This document shows positions 1-6,256 of a stretch of DNA of 11,634 nucleotides, piece by piece. Under the pieces are notes generated by a model that was given only the letters and a program-made list of their open reading frames with translations, searched no databases and had not been told where the DNA came from. How positions within the stretch are numbered: position 1 is the first letter of the stretch; the number at the start of each line of letters is the position of its first letter. Origin of the DNA: an uncultured bacterium (lineage in GTDB: Bacteria; Armatimonadota; Zipacnadia; Zipacnadales; Zipacnadaceae); NCBI GenBank assembly GCA_937928475.1, contig CALFVE010000307.1, positions 1 through 11,634 on the forward strand, given 5' to 3'. The position numbers and the translations under genes were made by a program.

Positions 1-884
1 GCGATTCGCGGCGCTACCGGCACCGGCAAGGCCACCGGCACCTCCGGCCGCGAGACGTACAGCGGCTCGTAGAGATTCTGGGTAAAACTCACCGGCCGCC
101 CCGAGACCAGCGCCATCTCCACATTCTTCCAGTCCGAATCCGTGGTGTTCTCCACGATCGCCCAGCCCTGCAGGTAGACCTTGCCGCCATCCGCCACCAG
201 GCGATAGGTGGTCTTCCAGACCGGCGTCTCCAGCAAGTAGCCGGCACTCACCCGGCGCTGGCCTTTGCCCGTGAAATTAAGATCCACCACCCGCTTGGCG
301 ACGTCCCGGCTCCCGGCGATGGCGGCCAATGCCTGGGTCAGTTCGCTGTTGACCTTGGCATCGGTCAACTTCACCGACCGGATCTCGTCCAGACGCAGGC
401 TCATCAAGCCCTGTTCCGTGAGCACATTCACGTACTCGACCGTTTCGGTGGTCTCGCCCACCGTGACCTGCTTGGTCTCCACCCCCAGCACCAGCCCCCG
501 CGCGCCCTGCTTGCCGGAGATACTCACCCCCGCCCCTCGCAGGCGCAGGAGCAGTTGGGAGAGGCTGGGGTTGTCGCCCAGGTTGACCGAGAAGGCCTCC
601 AGGGCCTTTGAGAGCGGCTCGCGGGGCGCGTAGGTCACCGGGGCGACCGTCCCGCCATCCAGGTCTTGCAGCACCAACGACTTGAGAATGTCGTTGATCT
701 GCTCCACCCGGAAGGACAGCGGCACGGTAGCGTTGTCGGTCACCGTCCCCTCGTGCTGAAAGTACCCGACTCCGGTGGAGAACAGAATTACCCTGGTCAG
801 CGGCAGGTCGGCCGCACCAGCCGCCGTAACCGCTGTCACCGCCACCAACATCAGCAGCAATCCCCGGGCAAAGACCTTACTCAT
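1..884 (-). CDS. DUF4139-type exported protein, N-terminal part (gene runs off the window)
   Basis: This minus-strand reading frame stays open from an ATG at 882-884 to the window edge, giving 294 codons with no stop, so the C-terminus is missing. The start is supported by GGGGTGA about six bases upstream. Residues 1-25 form a signal peptide: a basic start (MSKVFARG), a hydrophobic stretch and a likely cleavage after AAGA. The mature protein opens with LTRVILFSTGVGYFQHEGTV, followed by a FRVEQINDILKSLVLQDLDG segment. These are typical of the family annotated as DUF4139 domain-containing protein. The later part (residues about 205-275, including TPVWKTTYRLV and WAIVENTTDSDW) fits the start of the DUF4139 beta-rich domain. 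The function of the family is not established; an envelope or periplasmic location is inferred from the signal peptide. It is transcribed divergently from the URO-D-family gene. I saw no convincing promoter in the roughly 210-bp gap between them. Confidence 0.85.
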   Translation of the reverse strand, partial: MSKVFARGLLLMLVAVTAVTAAGAADLPLTRVILFSTGVGYFQHEGTVTDNATVPLSFRVEQINDILKSLVLQDLDGGTVAPVTYAPREPLSKALEAFSVNLGDNPSLSQLLLRLRGAGVSISGKQGARGLVLGVETKQVTVGETTETVEYVNVLTEQGLMSLRLDEIRSVKLTDAKVNSELTQALAAIAGSRDVAKRVVDLNFTGKGQRRVSAGYLLETPVWKTTYRLVADGGKVYLQGWAIVENTTDSDWKNVEMALVSGRPVSFTQNLYEPLYVSRPEVPVALPVPVAPRI

Positions 885-1094
885 GATGTCACCCCCTGTC
901 GGAAGTATGTGTAACACCGCGACAGCCCTTGGACCGCCGTTGATGTTTGTTAGTTCCGCTCACCGGCGTTTGGCCCTCTCAACATCACAGGGGATGTGGC
1001 GCGCGGTTGGGCCCGCCTTGCCTCAGGGAGCGCAGGAGACTGCGCGACGGTCGGCGAAAGGAGCCCGACGAATCCATCGAAAGGACCCAACACC

Positions 1095-2357
1095 ATGACC
1101 CATCGCGAACGCTTCCTGGCCGTGGTGCGCCACCAGCAGCCTGACCGCATGCCCTACCGGTTCGGAGGACCGCGCGCCTCTACCCTGGCGGCGTGGCGCA
1201 AGCAGGGCCTCAGCGAAGAACAGATCGCCCACTGGGGCGAGTTCCTTGGCCAGGACCCGGTCTGCGGTATCGGCAAACTGTACTTCGGCCCGCTCCCCCC
1301 TTTTCCTGAGGAAATCGTGGAGGAGCGCGGGAACCTGCGCGTCTGGCGCGACTCCTGGGGCGTCCTGCGCCTGGATGCCGTCCGTCAGCCTACCGAGGGC
1401 TTCGCCACGCGCCGCTACCTCGAGTTCCCGGTCAAGACCCCCGCCGATTTCGAGAAGATGAAAGAGCGCTTCGACCCGCACACGCCCGAGCGGACGGTCA
1501 GCGACGAGGGCGCGCCAGTCCCCGACACTCTGAACCCGGACGGCTATCGCCGCTACTATCCCGGTAAGGGTTGGCGGGACCTGGTCGAGTACTGCCGACA
1601 AACCGACGCGCCGGTCAGCGTCGGCGTCCCCGGGTTGTATTTGACCGCCCGCGATTGGTGCGGCTTTGAGGGCCTTTCCCTCATGTTCCACGACCAGCCC
1701 AACCTGGTGCACGAGATGATGGAATACTGGACCTGGTTCATCATGGAGATCTGCCGGGAGCCCTTCTCCAAGATTCGGGTAGACCAGGTGGTCATATCCG
1801 AAGACATGGCCTACAAGCACGCCGCCATGATCTCCCCCGACCACATCCGCGAGTTCATGCTCCCCCGCTACCGGCGCTTGCATGAGTTCTTCGCCGACAA
1901 AGGGGTGGCCTGCTTCATGATGGACAGCGACGGCTACAACGGCCAGATCCTGGAGGTGCTCTATCCGGAGGGTATCCGGGGCCTCTGTCCGCTGGAGATT
2001 GCTGCGGGCAACGACCCGGAAGTCTATCTCCGGCAGTATCCTGGCCTGTTCCTGGAGGGCGGCATAGACAAGCGGGAACTGCGCTTCACCAAGGAGCGAG
2101 TACGAGCCGAGGTAGTCAGGCGCTATCGGGTGGCGCGCAAGTACGGCGGATATATCCCCACTGTGGACCACGGCGTGCCGCCCGACGTGCCCTTGCGCAA
2201 TTTCCTGTACATGGTCGAACTGCTGCGAGGGTTTGCCGACGGCGAGGATCTGGATACCTATGAGCCCCCCGGCGAATTGGAGGCGCAACTGGGACCGATT
2301 CAGGAGATGTTCGACCACCGCAAGGCGATCGCGGCCGCCTATGGGGAGGAGGAGTAG
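1095..2357 (+). CDS. URO-D-superfamily protein (uroporphyrinogen decarboxylase / MtaA-like), substrate unknown
   Basis: A 420-residue protein. I start it at ATG 1095, not at the in-frame ATG 996, because AAGGA at 1081-1085 lies nine bases upstream and the family typically begins with a THRERFLAV-like stretch (here MTHRERFLAVVRHQQPDRMP). Family hallmarks visible: RDSWG near residue 85, SEDMAYK at 235-241 followed by MISPDHIREFMLPRY, DSDGYN at 277-282, EGGIDK at 321-326 and VDHGVPPDVP at 357-366. These match the TIM-barrel URO-D superfamily, which includes HemE and the corrinoid-protein methyltransferases MtaA/CmuA. The protein lacks the HxC zinc-binding motif of MtaA/CmuA; the corresponding place reads DSDG. 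No heme-synthesis or methyltransferase partners lie nearby, so it is unlikely to be the heme-pathway HemE. Such paralogues are often numerous in environmental bacteria and their substrates are mostly unknown. It is followed closely by the independent rpsR promoter. Confidence 0.85.
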   Translation: MTHRERFLAVVRHQQPDRMPYRFGGPRASTLAAWRKQGLSEEQIAHWGEFLGQDPVCGIGKLYFGPLPPFPEEIVEERGNLRVWRDSWGVLRLDAVRQPTEGFATRRYLEFPVKTPADFEKMKERFDPHTPERTVSDEGAPVPDTLNPDGYRRYYPGKGWRDLVEYCRQTDAPVSVGVPGLYLTARDWCGFEGLSLMFHDQPNLVHEMMEYWTWFIMEICREPFSKIRVDQVVISEDMAYKHAAMISPDHIREFMLPRYRRLHEFFADKGVACFMMDSDGYNGQILEVLYPEGIRGLCPLEIAAGNDPEVYLRQYPGLFLEGGIDKRELRFTKERVRAEVVRRYRVARKYGGYIPTVDHGVPPDVPLRNFLYMVELLRGFADGEDLDTYEPPGELEAQLGPIQEMFDHRKAIAAAYGEEE

Positions 2358-2377
2358 GAACCGTCGGCAGGGCGCCG

Positions 2378-2407
2378 TTGACGCTGGGCTTGCTTGCCTG
2401 CTATACT
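2378..2407 (+). promoter_or_regulatory. Sigma70-type promoter of rpsR
   Basis: TTGACG at 2378-2383 and TATACT at 2402-2407 are separated by 18 bases; each hexamer matches the consensus at five of six positions. Transcription should start near A2414/G2415, giving a 5' untranslated region of about 70 bases before the rpsR ATG. It sits only 20 bases after the stop of the URO-D gene, so rpsR has its own promoter. Confidence 0.75.
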
Positions 2408-2414
2408 CCTCTCA

Positions 2415-2465
2415 GTTTGCGGAGACCCCCGCCACCAGAGGATCTCCCGTCTAGTCCACGCAAAC
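2415..2465 (+). promoter_or_regulatory. Structured rpsR leader, candidate S6:S18-type autoregulatory hairpin
   Basis: GTTTGCG (2415-2421) is exactly complementary to CGCAAAC (2459-2465), and the next four bases GAGA (2422-2425) pair with TCTC (2443-2446). The 5' side is therefore continuous over 11 pairs, while the 3' side carries a 12-base bulge (2447-2458) beginning CCG. The upper loop is 17 bases (2426-2442). The helix begins at the predicted transcription start and ends one base before the AGGAAGGA ribosome binding site (2467-2474). The published S6:S18 mRNA motif, normally upstream of rpsF, is described as two helices with an exposed CCG in an asymmetric bulge. The resemblance is inference; the pairing itself is seen directly. 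Confidence 0.5.
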
Positions 2466-2483
2466 CAGGAAGGAAATCCCAAT

Positions 2484-2768
2484 ATGCCCGGACCGCGAGA
2501 CCGAGATCGAGACCGAGATCGGGGAGGCCGGGGTGAGCGCAAAGGCTCCGTGCGCCGTCCCCGGCGCAAGCATTGTCAATTCTGCATCGCCCGGCCTCCT
2601 ATCATCATTGACTACAAGAATGTGACCATGCTGCGCCAGTACATGGACGACCGCGCCCGCATCCGCAAGGCGCGCCAGACCGGCACCTGCCGGCGACACC
2701 AAAACCGCCTGGCCACGGCCATCAAGCGGGCACGGGAGATCGCGCTGCTTCCGTACGTGGCGGACTAG
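2484..2768 (+). CDS. rpsR: 30S ribosomal protein S18, zinc-ligand (C+) type, with Arg-Asp-rich N-terminus
   Basis: A 94-residue protein starting at ATG 2484, with the ribosome binding site AGGAAGGA nine bases upstream. S18 sits on the platform of the small subunit and binds 16S rRNA together with S6. Diagnostic segments: IDYKNVTMLRQYM at 42-54, TGTCRRHQ at 66-73, and AIKRAREIALLPY at 79-91, which matches the conserved S18 C-terminus closely. Cys31, Cys34, Cys69 and His72 are arranged CxxC...CxxH, the zinc-ribbon form of S18. Residues 5-13 are an Arg-Asp dipeptide run produced by a 12-bp tandem repeat, unusual but in a region that is variable and basic in S18. The usual neighbours rpsF, ssb and rplI are absent; the gene is flanked by unrelated genes and has its own promoter and leader. 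Whether the genome carries a second rpsR cannot be judged here. Confidence 0.95.
   Translation: MPGPRDRDRDRDRGGRGERKGSVRRPRRKHCQFCIARPPIIIDYKNVTMLRQYMDDRARIRKARQTGTCRRHQNRLATAIKRAREIALLPYVAD
2497..2520 (+). repeat. 12-bp perfect tandem duplication inside rpsR
   Basis: GAGACCGAGATC occurs twice in direct succession (2497-2508 and 2509-2520). It encodes the alternating Arg-Asp stretch near the S18 N-terminus. Being a multiple of three it keeps the frame, and it is a plausible site of copy-number slippage. Confidence 0.85.
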
Positions 2769-2778
2769 AAAGCATGGC

Positions 2779-2808
2779 GGCCCGACGGCGTGCATGCGCC
2801 CTCGGGCC
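2779..2808 (+). terminator. GC-rich hairpin after rpsR, candidate terminator
   Basis: GGCCCGA (2779-2785) pairs with TCGGGCC (2802-2808). Inside it GGCG (2787-2790) pairs with CGCC (2797-2800), with one C/C mismatch and a six-base loop TGCATG. It starts ten bases after the rpsR stop. There is no T-tract, so intrinsic termination is uncertain. Its position between convergent genes supports the role. Confidence 0.5.
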
Positions 2809-2825
2809 GGCTGCCGATCGTGGAC

Positions 2826-2846
2826 AGGGCAGCGGGAGGCTGCCCT
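2826..2846 (-). terminator. Perfect 8-bp hairpin at the end of the small membrane-protein gene
   Basis: AGGGCAGC (2826-2833) and GCTGCCCT (2839-2846) are perfect inverted repeats around the five-base loop GGGAG. On the minus strand the hairpin overlaps the stop codon of the convergent small gene. It has no T-tract. With the 2779-2808 hairpin it forms a paired barrier between convergent transcripts. Confidence 0.5.
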
Positions 2847-3132
2847 AGCGATGCTCCCTCGGCACGATGAGGAGACCCTCGTCGGTGCTTCTGATCTCGA
2901 ACTCCCGCTCCTCTCCTCCCACCTGCTCGCGCAGGCGGACGGCCCGTCCTTCCTCGCTGACGAGGTAGCGCGGCTCCTCCGACCGGCCCGAGGCCACCAC
3001 CCGCACGCGCCCGGGCGGGGTAGGCCGACCCAGCATCAGGGCCAGCCACACCGCTCCGGTGAACAAAGCGAGGCCGACCAGCGCCACCAGAACCCGTCGC
3101 CATAGCCTGCGGCGGTAGAGCCTGGGTAGCAT
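2845..3132 (-). CDS. Small single-span membrane protein, hypothetical
   Basis: I place the start at ATG 3130-3132, giving 95 residues. A TTG further upstream in frame (3168) would give 107 residues, but it coincides with the -35 element of a well-formed promoter, so ATG is preferred. There is no Shine-Dalgarno sequence; the gene is probably leaderless. Residues 1-12 are strongly basic (MLPRLYRRRLWRR) and about 13-35 form one hydrophobic helix, so the topology is probably N-in. The C-terminal 60 residues are charged and soluble (RYLVSEEGRAVRLREQVGG). I recognise no family. The gene is convergent with rpsR and divergent from the M48 protease gene; whether it relates to either is unknown. The overlapping frames on both strands look less protein-like. 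Confidence 0.6.
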   Translation of the reverse strand: MLPRLYRRRLWRRVLVALVGLALFTGAVWLALMLGRPTPPGRVRVVASGRSEEPRYLVSEEGRAVRLREQVGGEEREFEIRSTDEGLLIVPREHR

Positions 3133-3138
3133 ACTTGC

Positions 3139-3168
3139 ATCGTAGCACCAACGGGCCGCAGCGGTCAA
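3139..3168 (-). promoter_or_regulatory. Promoter of the small membrane-protein gene, leaderless arrangement
   Basis: On the minus strand TTGACC (3168-3163) is followed after 18 bases by TACGAT (3144-3139). Only six bases (GCAAGT) lie between the -10 element and the ATG at 3132. The expected transcription start is therefore at or within a base or two of the start codon, consistent with the absence of a ribosome binding site. Confidence 0.6.
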
Positions 3169-3268
3169 GCCCGCTTCCGGCTGCGGGCAGGGGTCATCTG
3201 CCCTCAGACGACCTGCGCGCTGGCCGAAAGCAGGGAAGGCGGTCTCGCTGGAGAAAGACTGCTCAGCA

Positions 3269-5224
3269 ATGACTCCCTGCTCTCACCTGTTCGGCCGCCT
3301 CCCCCGGCGGGGGCTGAGCGTCCTGCTGACCGCGCTGCTTATCTGCGCTCCGGCGGTTCGGGCGGACCTGGAAGAGGACTTCGGGCGGCTGGCTGCCCGG
3401 TACTTCGAGCAGGAATACGGTCTCTGCCGAAGCCCTGCCCTGGGTCGTTGGGTGGAGGTGCTTGGCCGTAAGGTCGCCGGCGCCACCGGTTTGCCCGCAG
3501 ACCGTGTGCACTTCGGGGTGCTCAATTCGGGTGAGATCAACGCTTTCACTCTCCCCGGCGGCTTCATCTTCTGCGACGCCGGACTCCTCGGGCATGTAGA
3601 CTCCGACGACGACCTGGCCGCAGTGCTGGCCCACGAACTGGCCCACGTGCACAACCGCGACTTCCAGCGGGTGCTGCTCCGGCAGGCTCTGCTCTCGGCG
3701 CTTACCCTAGCCCTGGACCGGGGCGATACTGCTCGCGCGGTGCCGGCTCTGCGGGTGTTTCAGATTCTGGACGGCCTGCGCCAGTCCCGCAAGCAGGAGG
3801 CGCAGGCGGACAGCGTCGCGGTCGGGCTCTGTCTCGGGGCCGGCTACGATCCCGCCGGTCTGGAGAACTTCCTGGGGCGCGTCGCCGAGGGGCAAGCCCG
3901 CTGGAGTTACTGGAAGACGCTCTTTTCGACCCACCCTGAGCCCCTGCGCCGACTGACCTGGGTACGCCTGCGCAGCGAGCAGATGCTGCCCGCAGAGGAT
4001 CGCGTGTCCCTGGCCGAGAGCCTGTGCGCGCGCAGTCGCTACCAGCGGGCGCTAGCCCACCTGGGCCTCGCGGAAGAGCAAGCGCCGGACCTGGCGGCTG
4101 CGCCTCTGCTGGCCGCGCAGGTGTACCTCCTCCAGGGAAGGCGTCGTGAGGCGGAGGCGGCCTGCATCCGAGCCCAGCGGCTCGATCCCGCCAATGAGTG
4201 GGCCGCGGCCTTGCTGGCTGAGGCGCGGCAACGGCAGGAAAGCGCACCCGCGGGCGTGACCTGGCGGCCCTCCGCCGACCTGAAGCAGCGCAGCGAGGAG
4301 GTCCTGGCCGCTCTCGCTGCCCAGGAGGAGCAGCGCCGGGTTCTGCTAAACCGAATAACCGCCGAAACCCGGCGCCTGCGGACGAATCAGCAGTTTAACC
4401 GAGCCCTGGAGGCAGCGCAGAGTGTAGCGGCGGAGGCGGATTCCCTGGCCTACTACGGACTGCTGGCCCAGGCCGCAACCTTGGTCATCGAGATTTCCCA
4501 CCTGTCGGATCAAGTCATGGAAATGCGCTGGATTGAGTACGACCTCCCCGAGGCGTTCACTGCCGAAGCCCGTGCTCTGCTCAGGGAGCGCCCGACGGCG
4601 CGCGCGCCGGCTGAGTTCGAGCGCGCGGGGGAGCATCTGCTGCGGGCGACGAAACTGGGCGAGGACAAGCACCTCCTAGCTCTGGAAAGGATGGCCCGCG
4701 CCGCCACCCAGGCACGACGCCTGGCCGGGCAAGTTGCTCCCCTTTTCCTGGAATTGCTGGCTTCTGGCCCAGGGCGGCCGCTGGGGCGACTGGTCTTCAG
4801 CCGGGCGGCCCTGATTCAAGGACAACTGGAACTGGCGCGGCACGGTCTGCGCCAGGCCGAGGCTGAGGTCAGCGGGGTCTTGCGCGATCTTTGCGAGATC
4901 AAGCAGGCCTACTTCCAGGCCCGACTGGCCCGACTGGGGGCGGAGGTTTCGCTGGCCCAGGTTGCCGTCTATCAGCGGGTGCTCGCTCAGATAGCCGATC
5001 TTCTCCTCGGCCCTCAGCGGGAGTTGGCCTGGCCGGGCACGGACCTGGGGACGGCGGCGCAGCGGCTGCTGACCGCAACCGGCGAACCGGAGGCTGGGGA
5101 GGAGAAGTGCGTCTTGACGGGGAAAGGACCTTGGGACGACCGGGCCTACGCCGACTACGTGCTTCTGCGTCTGGCCCTGCGTCGCTGCGAGGAAGAGACG
5201 CTCAATTCGGCATCGGGGCAGTAG
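3269..5224 (+). CDS. Exported M48-family zinc metalloprotease with TPRs and a long helical C-terminus
   Basis: A 651-residue protein. Residues 1-32 are a signal peptide (RRGLSVLLTALLICAPAVRA, then Asp33), so it acts in the periplasm or outside; the Cys in it does not fit a lipobox. The catalytic domain spans about 35-235: NAFTLPGGFIFCDAGLL at 91-107, zinc motif HELAH at 122-126 (catalytic Glu123), third zinc ligand Glu177 in KQEAQAD, and STHPEPLRRL at 220-229. This layout is that of BepA/YfgC-like M48 proteases, which handle outer-membrane protein quality control in well-studied bacteria. TPR-like helices occupy about 245-320, including a repeat ending RAQRLDPANEWAAALLAEA. Residues about 335-651 are Ala/Leu/Glu-rich and predicted helical, with no family I recognise, and make it longer than BepA (about 490 residues). 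ATG 3269 has only a weak, distant GGAG upstream, but it places the signal peptide correctly. No clear promoter is visible. Confidence 0.9.
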   Translation: MTPCSHLFGRLPRRGLSVLLTALLICAPAVRADLEEDFGRLAARYFEQEYGLCRSPALGRWVEVLGRKVAGATGLPADRVHFGVLNSGEINAFTLPGGFIFCDAGLLGHVDSDDDLAAVLAHELAHVHNRDFQRVLLRQALLSALTLALDRGDTARAVPALRVFQILDGLRQSRKQEAQADSVAVGLCLGAGYDPAGLENFLGRVAEGQARWSYWKTLFSTHPEPLRRLTWVRLRSEQMLPAEDRVSLAESLCARSRYQRALAHLGLAEEQAPDLAAAPLLAAQVYLLQGRRREAEAACIRAQRLDPANEWAAALLAEARQRQESAPAGVTWRPSADLKQRSEEVLAALAAQEEQRRVLLNRITAETRRLRTNQQFNRALEAAQSVAAEADSLAYYGLLAQAATLVIEISHLSDQVMEMRWIEYDLPEAFTAEARALLRERPTARAPAEFERAGEHLLRATKLGEDKHLLALERMARAATQARRLAGQVAPLFLELLASGPGRPLGRLVFSRAALIQGQLELARHGLRQAEAEVSGVLRDLCEIKQAYFQARLARLGAEVSLAQVAVYQRVLAQIADLLLGPQRELAWPGTDLGTAAQRLLTATGEPEAGEEKCVLTGKGPWDDRAYADYVLLRLALRRCEEETLNSASGQ

Positions 5225-5250
5225 GGATAGCAACAGGCAGCCGTCTGCGG

Positions 5251-5290
5251 GCGCAGGCTGGAAGCCAGTGCGCAGGCTGGAAGCCTGCGC
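5251..5290. repeat. Dispersed palindromic repeat, one decayed and one perfect copy
   Basis: The perfect copy at 5270-5290 has nine-base arms GCGCAGGCT and AGCCTGCGC around the loop GGA. The preceding copy (5251-5270) repeats GCGCAGGCTGGAAGCC, but its right arm has decayed to AGTG. A third copy lies near dxr at 9997-10016 with the same 20 bases. An 8-mer TACGCGGA follows the perfect copy (5291) and recurs at 5332, suggesting a longer unit repeated in degenerate form. The location, just after the M48 gene and between genes, fits a REP-like element. It could also act as a terminator or mRNA stabiliser. Confidence 0.8.
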
Positions 5291-5354
5291 TACGCGGAGA
5301 GCGCGTGCTCTAGGGGCAAGGCAGCCTGGCCTACGCGGAAGGCGGCGCGGGTCG

Positions 5355-5380
5355 CGGCAGGCGGGCCTCCTTGCCTGCCG
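5355..5380. repeat. Second type of inverted repeat upstream of the metallophosphoesterase
   Basis: CGGCAGGC (5355-5362) and GCCTGCCG (5373-5380) are perfect eight-base inverted repeats with a ten-base loop. It lies 29 bases before the GTG start of the downstream gene. It could be a second dispersed element, a terminator for the upstream transcript, or a leader structure; sequence alone does not decide. Confidence 0.6.
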
Positions 5381-5409
5381 GTCCAATCTACGTCCGTGGA
5401 CCTCATACC

Positions 5410-6144
5410 GTGCGCTACGGAATCATCTCGGATATTCACGCCAACCTCAGCGCCCTGGAGGAGAGCCTCCGGTTGGCCGCCGAGCGTGGTGTGGACGAGT
5501 ATCTCTGCCTGGGGGACATCGTCGGTTACGGGGCCAGCCCCAATGAGTGCTGTGACTTGGTGCGCGGCCTGCGCGCCACGGTCATCTGCGGAAACCACGA
5601 TGTGGCGGCGATTCACCCCGGGCGGGAGATTTGGTTCACCCCCGCCGCCCGAGCCTGCATTCTGTGGACCCGCGAGGTGCTTACTAAGGAGAACCGCGAG
5701 TTTCTGCACAGCCTGAGACCGCAGGAACAAGTCGGCGAGGCCGTGCTCTGCCACGGCTCGTTGGCCGACCCAGACCTTTACACTACCACTCCGGAGGAGG
5801 CTCTACTTAGCCTCCGACTGCTGGAGGGGCCCCTGGCCTTCTTTGGACATACTCACTTCGCCGAGTGGTTCCGGCTGGGCCCGGGTCTGTCGCTCCCCGA
5901 GGAATTTCTCCAGCCCGACGGTGGCTTGTGCACCTTGGAGCCGGGTTACCAGTATCTGGTCAATCCCGGGGCGGTCGGTCAGCCCCGGGACGGCAACCGC
6001 CAGGGCAGTTTCGCGGTCTGGGACACGGAGGCCGGTACCGTGGAGATCATCCGCTTCGACTACGACTTCGCCGAGGCGCAGCGGCGGATGTACGCCGCTG
6101 GCCTTCCCGAGAACATGGCGCTGCGCTTGGGGCTGGGCATTTAG
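5410..6144 (+). CDS. Calcineurin-type metallophosphoesterase (COG0639/YfcE-like)
   Basis: A 244-residue protein. I choose GTG 5410 because the family begins immediately with (M)RYGIISDIHANL; the upstream TTG at 5371 would add a non-conserved 13-residue tail and lies inside the 5355-5380 repeat. The Shine-Dalgarno sequence is weak (GTGGA). The dinuclear metal-site motifs are complete: Asp8 and His10 (SDIH), Asp36 (GDIVGYG), Asn62-His63 (GNHD), His115 (CHGS), and His147/His149 (GHTH). VNPGAVGQPRDGN follows, as is usual for this group. Members are cytoplasmic phosphodiesterases or phosphatases often labelled diadenosine tetraphosphatase or Ser/Thr phosphatase, but the substrate cannot be inferred here. 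It is about 185 bp downstream of the protease gene, with repeats between them, so co-transcription is unclear. Confidence 0.9.
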   Translation: MRYGIISDIHANLSALEESLRLAAERGVDEYLCLGDIVGYGASPNECCDLVRGLRATVICGNHDVAAIHPGREIWFTPAARACILWTREVLTKENREFLHSLRPQEQVGEAVLCHGSLADPDLYTTTPEEALLSLRLLEGPLAFFGHTHFAEWFRLGPGLSLPEEFLQPDGGLCTLEPGYQYLVNPGAVGQPRDGNRQGSFAVWDTEAGTVEIIRFDYDFAEAQRRMYAAGLPENMALRLGLGI

Positions 6145-6147
6145 CCT

Positions 6148-6178
6148 GCTCGGCGTTGGCCCCAACTCATCACCGAGC
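6148..6178 (+). terminator. Weak candidate terminator after the metallophosphoesterase
   Basis: GCTCGG (6148-6153) can pair with CCGAGC (6173-6178), enclosing a small GTTG/CAAC hairpin (6155-6158 with 6163-6166) and an unpaired TCATCA. It begins four bases after the stop codon. There is no T-tract and the internal loop weakens it. Confidence 0.3.
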
Positions 6179-6202
6179 CTATCGCCAGGTGCTCGGATGG
6201 GG

Positions 6203-6208
6203 TATAAT
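6203..6208 (+). promoter_or_regulatory. Consensus -10 element upstream of the BON-like gene
   Basis: A perfect TATAAT stands 48 bases before the GTG start at 6257. No recognisable -35 hexamer occurs 16-18 bases upstream (the region reads CTATCGCC), and there is no TGn extension. If used it probably needs an activator or has low activity. It is the only good -10 sequence I found before the BON-like gene and fumarase group. Confidence 0.5.
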
Positions 6209-6256
6209 GCTGAAGGATTCGGTCGGCACCCAGTCGAGCGGTCGAGGTGATGCATC

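Noticed and set aside
929..956. TTGGAC-N16-TAGTTC as a promoter for the URO-D gene
   Set aside because: Both hexamers are poor matches and the spacer is short; not strong enough to list.
1023..2318. A 431-codon open frame antisense to the URO-D gene
   Set aside because: It mirrors codon bias of the well-supported plus-strand gene, has no recognisable motifs and no ribosome binding site.
3185..3203. GGGCAG/CTGCCC inverted repeat between the divergent small gene and M48 gene as an operator
   Set aside because: Only six pairs in GC-rich DNA, with no relation to a defined promoter of the M48 gene.
3702..4247. A 181-codon minus-strand frame inside the M48 gene
   Set aside because: Arg/Pro/Gly-rich shadow translation with no domain; the plus strand encodes an intact protease.
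5371..5409. TTG 5371 as the metallophosphoesterase start
   Set aside because: It lies within the 5355-5380 inverted repeat and adds residues absent from the family; GTG 5410 starts directly at the conserved strand.
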